35,126 nucleotides of DNA, taken from the NCBI RefSeq assembly GCF_000474235.1, contig NZ_BATA01000021.1:1-35126 (forward strand). The letters are read 5' to 3'. A program made the translations under genes and the position numbers. Source of the stretch: Halarchaeum acidiphilum MH1-52-1 (GTDB taxonomy: Archaea > Halobacteriota > Halobacteria > Halobacteriales > Halobacteriaceae). A model generated the notes under the pieces. That model saw only the letters and a list, made by a program, of their open reading frames with translations. It ran no database searches and was not told the DNA's origin. The stretch's first letter is position 1. The number at the start of each line of letters is the position of its first letter. Of this stretch, positions 15,055-23,943 are shown one piece after another.

Positions 15055-17448
15055 TTACCGCTTCGAGCGGAACCAGCGCGACACCCACGAGCGGACACTA
15101 CCGTGGCGCTTTGCCATGATGACCGTGCTCTTCGCGCGCTCGCCGACCGCTTCGGGAACCGCGCCGAAGACGAGTTGCTGGAGGAGGCTCTCGCGGGATG
15201 CGCCGATGATCGTCAGGTCATACTCTTCAGAGGCGTCGACGATGCTCTCGACGACGTCACCTTCCAGGACACGGGTCTGCACGGCGATGTCGTCGTGGAA
15301 CTGGCTCGCGAGCGCGTTCACGACTCCGAGAGCGTCCTCGTGGTCGCTCTCCGAACTCCCCGCGGGGATGACGTGAGCGACGTCCACGCGCGCGTTCGTG
15401 GTGTGAGCGATCGCCTGTGCAATCTCTCCTGCGAGTTCGGCGTGACGGCCGCCGGCGGTGGGGAGAAGGATACGTTGGACATCCTCGATTCGTCCACCAA
15501 TACGTTCGACCATGACGTCGCATTTTGCACCGGTCACGACCTCGTCCACGTTACTCCCGAGGACGATGTCGCGGCTGCGAGCGCGACCACGCCACCCCAT
15601 CAGCACGGCGTCGCTGTCGTGTTGCTCGATCGTGTTGAGAATCGCCGTCGAGACGTCGTGACCGATCTTCACCGTCCCGCTGACCGGAACGTCCGCGTCC
15701 TCCGCGATGTCGATGGCGTGCTCGAGGAGCTCTCGTTCGTCACCCACGAACTTCCGCCCCTCGTTCAGCGGTGTCTGCTGCGGGACCGTGACGACGCTGA
15801 GTGCGAGAATCTCGCCGCCGTTCTCGCGAGCCAGGTCGATAGCGGTCCGCATGAGCTGGTCGGCCGTCTCCGGGTTGGCGACGGGAACGACAACCTGGTA
15901 GTCTGCTTCGGATGGCTCCTGTTCGGTGATGACCGTCGGCGTCTCCTTCTCGAGCTGTTCTGCTTCCTTCTCCTGTGCGTAGGCGTAGTAGACGACGAGG
16001 CCGAGACCCATCCAGATGATCGTGGTGACGAGCGCGATGAGACCCTCGTTGCTCGTGCCGATACCGAGCGCTTGGAGACCGAGTTCGTAGACGAGGAAGG
16101 GTGTGAGGATGAACTGGAGGACGATGCCGACGAGCGGCGGCCACGGCATGTAGGGGACTTCGAACGTCCGCGGGAGGTCGGGGTGGGTCTTCCGCATGCG
16201 GACGAGCGTCCAGTTCACCTGTACGAACAGCAGGATGAACATGATGTCCGCGGCGGCAGCCACCGACTCGATGGGGAGCGCGACGGCCATCACGACGATG
16301 ATGACTGCGGAGATCGCGATCGCGACGTGCGGCGTCCGCATCTCCGGGTGGACGTTGTCGAACATCGCGGGGAGGACGCGGTCACGCCCCATCGCGAAGG
16401 ACACGCGCGAGGAGGAGTAGACGGTCGCGTTGAGCGCCGAGACGGTCGCGGCGAGACCCGCGATGAGGAGGAGTGGGACGCCGTAGGGGACGAACTGGCC
16501 GGCCGCCCGGATGATCCCGAGTTCGCCGAGCTGCCCGAGGATCTTCCACGTCGGCCAGTCTGCAGGCGCACCGGAGACGCCGGCGAGCTGGAGGAGCTGC
16601 GGCGTCACGTCGATTCCGCCGATAGACGCGAAGGCGACGAGCACGTAGATCGGGATGACGATAACGAGCGAGTAGAAGACGGCTTTCGGGATGTTGGTCC
16701 CGGGGTCGACGACTTCCTCGCCGGACTGAACGATGATCTCGTAGCCCTCGAAGGCGATATACGTAAAGCCCATCGCGCCGATGATGCCGAACGCGCCGTT
16801 CGGCGTGAACCCGGGGTTCGCGAGGAATTTATCCACCCAGTGCGGCGCGGTGAGCGTCGCGCGGACGCCGAAGGCGATGAAGACGGCGAGGATCACGAGC
16901 TTGAGACCGGTGACGACGACACCCGCCTTCCCGGTCTCTTCCGCGCCGCGGAAGTTGATGTAGGCGAAGGCGATGACGACGAGCACGGCGACGAGCTTCT
17001 CCACCCAGAACTGTGAGAGGAAGCCGAAGAGAACGAAGTCGTTCGAGAGGCCGGGGATGGCGTAGACGGCGAGGACGGTGAAGAACGTCCCGAACGTCAC
17101 GGCGTAGAGTGAACAGGCGACCGCGTGCGCGAACCAGCTCATCCACCCCGCGTAGAAGCCGTTCGGGTCCTCCAGGGCTTCTTTCACCCAGAGATAGCCA
17201 CCGCCGGCTTCCGGGAAGGCCGCGCCGAGCTCGGCGTAGCTCATCGCCGTGAAGAGCGCGACGAACCCGTTGATGATGAACGCCACCGTGAGTGCGGGAC
17301 CAGCTAACCCCGCGGCGAACCCGGTGAGTGCGAAGACACCAGCGCCGATCATCGCGCCGACGCCGATGAACGTGATGTCGAAGAGGCTCATGTCGCGGGA
17401 CAACTCTGTCTGGGTCCCACCAGAATCGGCCTCTGCTGAATCGGGCAT
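15055..17448 (-). CDS. APC-superfamily amino acid permease fused to tandem UspA domains
   Basis: This 797-aa protein begins, after a short acidic leader, with the APC signature ITFIGVGAMIGAGVFALTGF. About twelve membrane segments extend to roughly residue 480. The motif FIAFEGYEIIVQSGEEV (as FTYIAFEGYEIIV) marks the sixth helix region of cationic amino acid transporters. After a charged linker, two UspA-like domains occupy about residues 500-797. They carry ATP-binding-type GxxG segments such as LMGWRGRARSRDIVLGSNVD and IIGASRESLLQQLVFGAVPE. The architecture is established for haloarchaeal Cat-type transporters, where the cytoplasmic Usp part is thought to be regulatory. A TATA-like GTATTTTTAC (minus strand, 17471-17480) lies about 26 bases before the ATG at 17448. 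Confidence 0.92.
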   Translation of the reverse strand: MPDSAEADSGGTQTELSRDMSLFDITFIGVGAMIGAGVFALTGFAAGLAGPALTVAFIINGFVALFTAMSYAELGAAFPEAGGGYLWVKEALEDPNGFYAGWMSWFAHAVACSLYAVTFGTFFTVLAVYAIPGLSNDFVLFGFLSQFWVEKLVAVLVVIAFAYINFRGAEETGKAGVVVTGLKLVILAVFIAFGVRATLTAPHWVDKFLANPGFTPNGAFGIIGAMGFTYIAFEGYEIIVQSGEEVVDPGTNIPKAVFYSLVIVIPIYVLVAFASIGGIDVTPQLLQLAGVSGAPADWPTWKILGQLGELGIIRAAGQFVPYGVPLLLIAGLAATVSALNATVYSSSRVSFAMGRDRVLPAMFDNVHPEMRTPHVAIAISAVIIVVMAVALPIESVAAAADIMFILLFVQVNWTLVRMRKTHPDLPRTFEVPYMPWPPLVGIVLQFILTPFLVYELGLQALGIGTSNEGLIALVTTIIWMGLGLVVYYAYAQEKEAEQLEKETPTVITEQEPSEADYQVVVPVANPETADQLMRTAIDLARENGGEILALSVVTVPQQTPLNEGRKFVGDERELLEHAIDIAEDADVPVSGTVKIGHDVSTAILNTIEQHDSDAVLMGWRGRARSRDIVLGSNVDEVVTGAKCDVMVERIGGRIEDVQRILLPTAGGRHAELAGEIAQAIAHTTNARVDVAHVIPAGSSESDHEDALGVVNALASQFHDDIAVQTRVLEGDVVESIVDASEEYDLTIIGASRESLLQQLVFGAVPEAVGERAKSTVIMAKRHGSVRSWVSRWFRSKR

Positions 17449-17470
17449 ACCCCCACCGATGTTGGCAATC

Positions 17471-17480
17471 GTAAAAATAC
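17471..17480 (-). promoter_or_regulatory. Probable TATA box of the permease operon
   Basis: The minus-strand sequence GTATTTTTAC lies about 26 bases from the permease ATG at 17448. Confidence 0.5.
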
Positions 17481-17544
17481 TTGCCTAGTTACTACGCATT
17501 AAGAACCTAGTTTTTAAGCAGAGCTACGTTAAGTGGGTACTGGA

Positions 17545-18399
17545 TTAGTGGTGTGATCGATCCCAGACCGTGAGAACTGGCCCCGAAACCGCCGCCTGCA
17601 ACGCTTCGCTCTTCGACCCGAATGCGAATCGAGCCAATCGGCCGGACGTCGGCGCACCAATAATCGTGCAGTCGTAGAACTCACTTTCTTCGACGATAGT
17701 ATCGACGACGTTGGCGTCGTCGAGAATGCGCGTATCAACCTCGACGCTGGAGTCGGCTGTTTTCGCGAGATTAGCGAGGATATTTTCGCGCTCCGCACGC
17801 TCCTCGGACGACGTTTCCGACTCGATAACGTGGAGGAGTTCGATCCACGCCCCGTAGTGTCGGGCGAGTGCGCTCCCAACGCGAACAGCAAGCCTCGAGT
17901 GGGGACCGCCCGCGACCGGGACCAGTATCGCACGGGTTCGATCCGAGAGCGGGTCGGGGCGAACGCTAACGACGTCACATCCAATCGATTCGACGACGTC
18001 CGTGAGCGATGGGGTTTCGGACGTGAGAACGACGAAATCGGCGTCGTATTCAGCCGCGCTCGTACTGAGAATCGAGTCGAGTGTTCGACCGGAACGAACG
18101 ACCGCACTCAGCGGTCCGTCGTACCCGCGCTCTCGGATGGTTTCGACAACGTGGCTGAGGCGGTGTTTCGCCACCTCAACTGCTTCACCCGAGCTGTCGA
18201 GGGGAGTCTGAACCGGGAAGAGCTCTGGCTGAACGAGAACGAGGCCCGTGTCCGTTCCCTCGGCGAGTGCTTCTCCGATGGCGAGAGCCGAGGTGTTGTC
18301 ACGGTTGCCCGGAAGCGAGACGAGGGTTCGTCCACGTCCGGAGCCTGTTTCGCGAGTCGATGTGACCGCCCACACCTCCTCTCTATCCACGGGAGCCAT
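17545..18399 (-). CDS. Tandem universal stress protein (UspA) domains
   Basis: This 284-aa protein has two Usp-like halves. The first (about residues 20-140) begins RGRTLVSLPGNRDNTSALAI and the second (about 150-284) begins RAILVPVAGGPHSRLAVRVG. The second half ends with the nucleotide-loop-like CTIIGAPTSGRLARFAFGSK and PVLTVWDR. The first half lacks a clear GxxG loop, so only one half may bind ATP. I place the start at 18399, not 18438, because a TATA box (GTTATATAT on the minus strand, 18421-18429) lies about 26 bases upstream of it. The gene follows the same orientation as the APC-Usp permease and resembles its C-terminal region, so it may regulate transport. Confidence 0.85.
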   Translation of the reverse strand: MAPVDREEVWAVTSTRETGSGRGRTLVSLPGNRDNTSALAIGEALAEGTDTGLVLVQPELFPVQTPLDSSGEAVEVAKHRLSHVVETIRERGYDGPLSAVVRSGRTLDSILSTSAAEYDADFVVLTSETPSLTDVVESIGCDVVSVRPDPLSDRTRAILVPVAGGPHSRLAVRVGSALARHYGAWIELLHVIESETSSEERAERENILANLAKTADSSVEVDTRILDDANVVDTIVEESEFYDCTIIGAPTSGRLARFAFGSKSEALQAAVSGPVLTVWDRSHH

Positions 18400-18420
18400 A
18401 CGTACTGTTTTGTGGACGCG

Positions 18421-18429
18421 ATATATAAC
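18421..18429 (-). promoter_or_regulatory. TATA box of the tandem Usp gene
   Basis: The minus-strand sequence GTTATATAT is centred 26 bases before the ATG at 18399 and decides that start. Confidence 0.6.
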
Positions 18430-18635
18430 ATCTCGCACCGCAGATTTTGAATCAGTAACTTTGGGCAGCCCATATTACGCTTCGAAAAGATAGGTATATG
18501 TATGTGGTGCCAAACCACCTCCAATATGGTCGTCGACGTTTATCCGCCTATCTCACGGTTGTCCCGCCGTGACGCGTGCGTTCTGCGCCTTCGGGATGGG
18601 AAGACTGTTTAAGTGTGGGTGTTAACCATCGGCGT

Positions 18636-19376
18636 ATGGACGAGCGGCTCGACGAGATCGATAAACGAATACTCTACCGGCTCGCGGAGGACGCGCGGAA
18701 CACGTCTGCGCCGATGATTGCGGAGGAGGTCAACGTTTCCGGGGCGACAATCCGTAATCGAATCGCACAGCTCGAAGACAAGGGTATCATCGACGGCTAC
18801 CACGCTGACATCAACTACGAGCGAGCGGGGAACCGGATGCGGAACCTCCTCATCTGCACCGCGCCGATCCCCGAGCGAGAGACGCTCGCGAAGAAGGTTC
18901 TGAACGTCCCCGGGGTCGTTGACGTCAGAGAACTCCTCACGGGACGGAACAACATCCACGTCGTCGCGATCGGCGCCGACACCGACGACCTGACTGCGGT
19001 GAGTCGTCGACTCACCGAGATGGGGCTCGAAGTCGAAGACGAGCACATTCTCCACATGGCGGACACCGCACCGCTCGACGAGTTCGGCCCGGAGACGAAA
19101 CGACGGGACACGCCGATGACGGACTTCCTGAGTCTCGCCGGCGGTGCGGAAGTAGTCGAACTCGCCGTCTCCAACGACGCACCGATTGCCGGGCTGACTC
19201 TCTCCGAAGCGAACGAACGTGGCCTCCTCGATGACGACGTGCTCGTCATCGCAATCGAGCGCGACGACGAGGTGATCACGCCGCGCGGGTTCACCAGAAT
19301 TGCGGCTGACGACCTCGTGACTGTCTTTACTCGCGGTAAAGCCAGTGAGGAAGCGCTCGACGTCTTCACCGAGTGA
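18636..19376 (+). CDS. Lrp/AsnC-type transcriptional regulator fused to a TrkA-C (RCK_C) domain
   Basis: From ATG 18636 the 246-aa protein begins MDERLDEIDKRILYRLAEDA, an AsnC-type winged helix. Its recognition helix lies in VSGATIRNRIAQLEDKGII. A Lrp/AsnC effector-like (RAM-like) domain follows (about residues 65-145). Residues about 165-246 form a TrkA-C domain with AEVVELAVSNDAPIAGLTLS and DDVLVIAIERDDEVITPRG. The start fits a TATA-like TGTTTAAGTG at 18606-18615 and excludes the longer frame from 18576. TrkA-C domains bind ligands such as cyclic di-AMP in other systems. Since trkH and trkA lie 0.4-2.2 kb downstream, this is probably a K+-uptake regulator. The TrkA-C segment closely resembles the one in the TrkA gene at 21598. 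Confidence 0.9.
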   Translation: MDERLDEIDKRILYRLAEDARNTSAPMIAEEVNVSGATIRNRIAQLEDKGIIDGYHADINYERAGNRMRNLLICTAPIPERETLAKKVLNVPGVVDVRELLTGRNNIHVVAIGADTDDLTAVSRRLTEMGLEVEDEHILHMADTAPLDEFGPETKRRDTPMTDFLSLAGGAEVVELAVSNDAPIAGLTLSEANERGLLDDDVLVIAIERDDEVITPRGFTRIAADDLVTVFTRGKASEEALDVFTE

Positions 19377-19417
19377 GACCGACCAACACTTACCGATGAC
19401 AACCCACCCGTCGGGGC

Positions 19418-19684
19418 ATGGGAAGTAGGGATGAGTTTCGGAACGCGATTCAGTCCGTAGACGAGGACGCAGCGATTGCACTTTTCGCCCGAACCGACGA
19501 TGGTGTCGACGGGCTTCTCGAGGACGGGAAGCAGCCACCTCACGCGCACGTCGACATCCTCGGAGCGTATCTCGCGTGGGTGGCGGAGATGACCGACCTC
19601 CCGCTCGAAGCTATCAGTGACCGTATTCTCGAGAGTGCAGAGGAAGCTGAAGAGAACGGCTTCCTCGCGGGCGAACGCCGTTAA
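19418..19684 (+). CDS. Small acidic protein of unknown function in the trk region
   Basis: This 88-aa acidic, mostly helical protein contains FRNAIQSVDEDAAIALFART, DGVDGLLEDGKQPPHAHV and EAISDRILESAEEAEENGF. No transmembrane segment and no catalytic or metal-binding motif is evident. It lies 41 bases after the Lrp/TrkA-C regulator in the same direction and 104 bases before trkH, whose own TATA box suggests separate transcription. I do not recognise the family. Confidence 0.6.
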   Translation: MGSRDEFRNAIQSVDEDAAIALFARTDDGVDGLLEDGKQPPHAHVDILGAYLAWVAEMTDLPLEAISDRILESAEEAEENGFLAGERR

Positions 19685-19757
19685 CACGCGGACGAAAGTA
19701 GGGCGTCCCGCGAGAACGGACTCAACCCGCGATGGATTAGCGATTCAAAACCCACAT

Positions 19758-19765
19758 ACATATAC
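19758..19765 (+). promoter_or_regulatory. TATA box of trkH
   Basis: The sequence CATATACT lies about 26-28 bases before the ATG at 19789. Confidence 0.55.
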
Positions 19766-19788
19766 TGGGTTCGCGAGTCCACACGGGT

Positions 19789-21321
19789 ATGGTCGAATCG
19801 ATCCGGGTCGTCTCTCGGGACGTCGGTCGAATCTTGGAGGCTCTCTCGCTGATAATGTTCGCTTCTATCGCTGTCGCCATCGCCTGGGGAGAGGAGTACA
19901 CGATTCCGGCACTCCTCATCTCGGGTGCAATCCCGCTCGCGATCGGCTACCTGCTCACTCGCCTCGGCAAAGGGGCCGCAGAGCCGGGAAAGCTCCACGG
20001 GATGGTTATCGCGGCGGCAGGTTGGTTTCTCGTCGCTGTCTTCGGGAGCCTCCCGTTCTTCTTCGTAGCCGCGACTGACGTTCTCCACATCGGCGTTCTC
20101 GGTTCACCACCGATCACTCCGACGACTGCCGCGTTCCTGAACCCCCTGAACGGCATCTTCGAGTCGATGAGCGGGTTCACGGGGACCGGCCTCACGATGG
20201 CCGTTCACGAGAACCACCTCCCACACGTCCTCCAGTGGTGGCGGTCGCTCATCGAGTGGGTGGGCGGCGTCGGCGTCATCGTCCTCACCACCGCCATCCT
20301 CGCCCGCCCGGGCTCCGGGAGCCTCACCCTCTACGAGTCAGAGGCGCGCTCCGAGAAGATACACCCGAGCATCGTCTCGACGGTCCGAACGATCTGGTGG
20401 ATCTTCCTGCTCTTCACTGTCGCGTCGGTCACGCTTCTCTGGCTCGCCGGCATGCCGCTCTGGGACGCCATCAACCACGCCATGACCGGACTCGCCACCG
20501 GCGGGTTCTCCATCACGGATAACTCCATCGCGACCTACCACTCAGCGCTCGTCGACTTTGCGACCGTTCCCGTCATGGTCCTCGGCAGCATCGCCTTCCC
20601 CGTCCACTACCTCGTCATGCAGGGGAACCTCGACGAACTCTGGACCGACCTCCAGACTCGCTGGGTGTTCGGTTTTTTCGGACTCGGAACACTCGTTCTC
20701 ACCGTCCTCCTCGCTGCTGGGCACATCTACTCGACTCCGTTCCAGGACTTCCGATACGCGCTCTTCCAGTTCGTCTCCGCCGCGTCCTGTACGGGCTTTC
20801 AAACTGCTGGCAGTCTCGGGACGAGCTGGTCCGTCGCTGAACAACTCGTCGTTTCTCTCGGAATGGTTGTCGGAGCAGCTGCCGGGTCGACCGTCGGCGG
20901 TATCAAACTCATCCGAGCCGCCACACTAACGAAGGGAACCCTCTTTCGGATACGAGGTGTCTTCTACCCGGAGAGCGTCGTTCGACACTTCCACATGAAC
21001 GGTCGCTCGCTCTCCGAGGGCGAGCTCGCGCGCGAGTTCGAGGAGGCCGCCATCATCAGCTTCCTCTGGTTCGTCTTCCTCGGCATCGGCATATTCGCAC
21101 TCATTCTGACCGTCGACCCGAAGTACACACTCGAAAACGCCATCTTCGAGGTGGCGAGCGCACAGGGGAACGTCGGCCTCTCCACCGGCATCACCGGCCC
21201 CGGCATGCCGACCCTCGACAAGGTCGTTTTCTTATTCAACATGTGGATTGGACGCCTCGAGATTATCCCTGTTCTCGTGTTGCTCCGGGCGCTCGTCACT
21301 GGTTTCGAGGTGAGCCCATGA
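19789..21321 (+). CDS. trkH: TrkH-family potassium uptake channel subunit
   Basis: This 510-aa integral membrane protein has the four pore-loop segments of TrkH/KtrB proteins: SMSGFTGTGLT, GLATGGFSI, SAASCTGFQTAG and ASAQGNVGLSTG. Each contains the conserved selectivity-filter glycine. Helix II/III contacts such as LIEWVGGVGVIVLTTAIL and GAAAGSTVGGIKLIRA are also family features. The length is normal. It should form the membrane dimer that TrkA gates by nucleotide binding. The start codon has a TATA box about 26 bases upstream. Its stop overlaps the ATG of a 68-aa membrane protein (ATGA), and trkA follows under its own promoter. Confidence 0.95.
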   Translation: MVESIRVVSRDVGRILEALSLIMFASIAVAIAWGEEYTIPALLISGAIPLAIGYLLTRLGKGAAEPGKLHGMVIAAAGWFLVAVFGSLPFFFVAATDVLHIGVLGSPPITPTTAAFLNPLNGIFESMSGFTGTGLTMAVHENHLPHVLQWWRSLIEWVGGVGVIVLTTAILARPGSGSLTLYESEARSEKIHPSIVSTVRTIWWIFLLFTVASVTLLWLAGMPLWDAINHAMTGLATGGFSITDNSIATYHSALVDFATVPVMVLGSIAFPVHYLVMQGNLDELWTDLQTRWVFGFFGLGTLVLTVLLAAGHIYSTPFQDFRYALFQFVSAASCTGFQTAGSLGTSWSVAEQLVVSLGMVVGAAAGSTVGGIKLIRAATLTKGTLFRIRGVFYPESVVRHFHMNGRSLSEGELAREFEEAAIISFLWFVFLGIGIFALILTVDPKYTLENAIFEVASAQGNVGLSTGITGPGMPTLDKVVFLFNMWIGRLEIIPVLVLLRALVTGFEVSP

Positions 21322-21524
21322 GGTCTCTCGATCGGATTCCAGGAGTTCGTCGACTCCAGTCGGTCGGGTCGGATGACTCAGTCTTTGATATGCTGATTCT
21401 CAGTGGTATCCTGTTGCTCGGAATCGTCGCGTTGTTCGGTCGAAGCCTCGTCACAGAAACAGCCGCAATCGCGTACTTGCTGTTTTTCTTTTCGTACACA
21501 CCATATAAATACCTAGTTCGGTGA
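21318..21524 (+). CDS. Small two-helix membrane protein overlapping trkH
   Basis: The ATG at 21318 overlaps the trkH stop (ATGA). The 68-aa product begins MRSLDRIPGVRRLQSVG and has two hydrophobic stretches, VFDMLILSGILLLGIVALFG and AAIAYLLFFFSY, ending YKYLVR. An ORF from 21243 lies within trkH in another frame and is not the start. Translational coupling to trkH suggests it is an accessory or assembly subunit of the K+ uptake complex. I do not recognise a family. Confidence 0.65.
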   Translation: MRSLDRIPGVRRLQSVGSDDSVFDMLILSGILLLGIVALFGRSLVTETAAIAYLLFFFSYTPYKYLVR

Positions 21525-21565
21525 CGCCATCTGAATAGGATTTCATCAAAACACCGCGTAGAATA

Positions 21566-21574
21566 GTTTATAAA
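21566..21574 (+). promoter_or_regulatory. TATA box of trkA
   Basis: The sequence GTTTATAAA lies about 26-28 bases before the ATG at 21598, so trkA has its own promoter. Confidence 0.6.
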
Positions 21575-21597
21575 TGCGGTGTTCGTAGCGGTATCAA

Positions 21598-22265
21598 ATG
21601 TATATTATCGTCGTCGGTGCGGGCACAATCGGCTCACAGGTAATCGAACTCGTCACACGCGAGCAAAACGAGGTCGTAGTCATCGAAGAAAACCCTGAAC
21701 GCGCAAACGCAGTCAGCCGGGACTACGACTGCCTCGTCGTGAATGCCGACGCAACTGAGAAGGAGACTCTCGAACAAGCAAGTGCCGACGGAGCAGATGC
21801 AATCATCGCAACCACCGAAGAAGACGCGGTAAACATCATGGTACTACTTCTCGCCCGAGACATTGGCATCCCGTCTCTGGTCTCTGTGGTCCAGAATCCA
21901 GACCACATGAACCTCTTCCGCCAGCTCGGTGCAAATGTCCTCGAAAACCCGCAGCGCCTCATCGCGGAATATCTCGTCCGCGCCGTTCAACGCCCGAGTA
22001 TCAAGGACTTCATGAGCCTCGGAGGTGGCGCTGAAGTCTTCGAGATAACAGTCACAGATGAGGCCCAGTGGCCGGAAAGACGCTCTCCGAAGCGGGAGAG
22101 GCCGGCTTACTCCCAGATGGTGTCCTCGTAATCGCGATCGAACGGGACGGAAACATCGTCACGCCTCGCGGAGACACCGAAATCCGAGCCGGCGATCTCG
22201 CAACCGTGTTCTCCCGGGATGGTGTCACAGACCCCGTAATGCGTCAATTCACAGGCTCGTCGTGA
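21598..22265 (+). CDS. trkA: TrkA K+ uptake regulatory subunit, interrupted by a one-base frameshift
   Basis: The N-terminus MYIIVVGAGTIGSQVIELVT is the Rossmann GxGxxG of an RCK_N domain, with the acidic VVVIEENPERA ending strand 2. The domain continues through DAIIATTEEDAVNIMVLLLA. The TrkA-C domain starts at GGGAEVFEITVTDEA, where the frame changes near 22064-22066. The rest (AGKTLSEAGEAGLLPDGVLV to MRQFTGSS) is in the next frame. Adding one C to GCCCAGTGG restores TDEAPVAGKTL and a 222-aa protein of normal TrkA length. It is the cytoplasmic nucleotide-binding gate of TrkH. A base-calling error is the simplest explanation for the shift. Confidence 0.9.
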
Positions 22266-22675
22266 GGATACCGAGGAGATGAGGGCCGTCTGAATGGGGT
22301 CTATTTGTACGATTACCGAACCACGATCGAACTTCGGACCATTCGAGGCTGAGTCCTTTGGTAAGCAATCGGTGCCGGTCCGAAGTGGTTCCGAATTCTA
22401 CTCGACTACTTCGCAGAATCGGATCGCACGCTGAAAAGCTCCCTCATGAGCCGCCTAACGCCTGTTCTTGCGTGATATCTGTTGAGAATCGGTTGTTTAC
22501 AGAAATCTTTCCTCGGAAGTAGGGGCGACTGGAGGGGGAATTCTATATAGCTATATATGGTTCATTCCTGTGGGTGCCATTTGGTGTGTTTGTGGTTGGT
22601 GTTGTGGAGACTCACGCAGTCTCCACAAACACCAGAACTATTAGGAAAGCAACTGAATAGCTGAGACGAGTGAAT
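22266..22675. other. Intergenic region before the recombinase, with a palindrome and a strong hairpin
   Basis: No gene is evident between trkA and the recombinase. A 14-base palindrome TATATAGCTATATA lies at 22544-22557. A long stem-loop follows at 22597-22634, with arms TGGTGTTGTGGAGACT and AGTCTCCACAAACACCA around a CACGC loop and one bulged base. Both lie within 135 bases upstream of the recombinase start. They are candidates for an operator, a terminator or recombination-site arms. No tRNA gene is present. Confidence 0.6.
22597..22634. repeat. Inverted repeat upstream of the recombinase
   Basis: The left arm 22597-22612 and right arm 22618-22634 pair over 16 bases with a single bulge and a five-base loop. 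An AT-rich TATA-like palindrome lies 40 bases before it. Confidence 0.7.
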
Positions 22676-23943
22676 ATGGGGGGCTTAGATTGACCATCTC
22701 GAGCAGTTCGGGCGATGTCCCCTGGAGCCTACTGGAGTACGACGAATTCGCCGACGCCTACCAGGAACACGTCGAGCCGGAATTCCGTGCAGACGGCCAC
22801 GACCCAACAGCGGAAAAACCGACGCACGCGTGGCTGCGAGAGAACGGCTTCCGCACGCTTCTCTACACGCTCCGGGAACATCACGACACCACCTTTGGCA
22901 CGTTCTGGAGCGAGAAGCTCGGCTATAGCGAGAACGAAGCCGCCGAGGGCTACGAGTGGGCTGTCGACGACGAGGCGACTGTCGAGGCGCTCGAGTCCTT
23001 CCTCGATTCGCGGCGGAATCGAGGCGACCTCTCCGAGTCGTCGATTAAGGCGCTCCGGGGCCGGCTGAATCGATATGTGCGTGCGTACTACGCTGCGACG
23101 GGCGAGGACGCGGTGCTTCGACGCGTGGACCCTGGGGGAGACGTCCCCGCGCACAGGGCGACTGACGCCGCCTGGGCAGCTATCGACCGTCTCGACGCCG
23201 ACGACGACCTCGCCGACCGGACTGTCGCCCGCATCCACGAAGCGGCCTCGCACTGGTACGACTATCTCCTTCGCCGGCAGCGGGCGAGCGTGAATCCCGT
23301 CACCGGCGTCGGCGAGGAGTACAACTGGAACCGCCAGACCGACGGCGACCCGGTCGCGCTCGACGCTACGCACGTGCGGGCCCTCAACAACGCGACAGAA
23401 ACGGTTGGGGAGCGTCTGCTCGTAATCGCACTCTGCGGCTGGGGGCTCCGATCCGGCGAGGTCGCAGGCCTCCACGCCTCGCAGTTCGCACTCAACGTCG
23501 ACCCGCCCTTCGTCGCCTTCGACGAACGGAAGAACGGCCCTGGCGAGGTTTCCCTCCTCTATGGCGTCGACGTCGTGGAGGACCGCCTCACCGAACTGAG
23601 TGAGCGTGACGAGTGGAACGGCTATTTCTTCCCGTCGTCACAGTCCTCGAGTGGCCACATCGCAAATCAAACTGTCCGTAATCGGTTTGCCGACCTCGTC
23701 ACCCGTGCCGGCCTGCCTCCGCAGATCGGCGGCGAGTCCCCGGTCCCCCAGATGGGGCGTCGGTTCTGGTACTCGGCGTACTCCGAGGCTGTCGAGGACG
23801 TCGCGGAGAGTATCGAGGAGATCGCCGCCGAGCAGGGCTCGAGTGACTCGACGGTCGTCCTCGAAAACTATCTCTCCGACGAACGCGCCCGCCAGCTCCG
23901 CCGCGAGCATATGCGAACAGAACTCAGAGAGGCCTTCGACTAA
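22676..23943 (+). CDS. Tyrosine recombinase / phage-type integrase
   Basis: This site-specific recombinase is of a haloarchaeal integrase type. The N-terminal half has a SAM-like core-binding domain (SKR-type segment DSRRNRGDLSESSIKALRGR). The C-terminal catalytic domain shows Arg-I in GWGLRSGEVAGLH, a box-II equivalent MGRRFWYSAYSEA and the nucleophile Tyr in VLENYLSDERARQL. The open frame starts at a TTG (22690). An ATG at 22676 is followed by six Gs in a different frame. One extra G would give MGGLRLTISSSSGDVPW in frame, so the true start is probably 22676 with another lost base. A homologous C-terminal fragment lies at 11617-12012. It presumably marks integrated accessory DNA, but no attachment-site duplication was seen. 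Confidence 0.85.

Noticed and set aside
15103-17016. A 637-codon open frame on the plus strand opposite the permease
   Set aside because: It is antisense to a clear APC-Usp permease; its Asp/Arg/His-rich low-complexity product is typical of shadow frames in GC-rich haloarchaeal genes.
22060-22070. Programmed ribosomal frameshifting in trkA, and likewise in queC, bat and the desaturase
   Set aside because: No slippery heptamer or downstream structure common to the sites; the shared feature is one missing base in a short run, which fits base errors better.
22266-22690. A tRNA gene as integration target upstream of the recombinase
   Set aside because: No T-loop GGTTCGAATCC-type sequence or cloverleaf could be found there.
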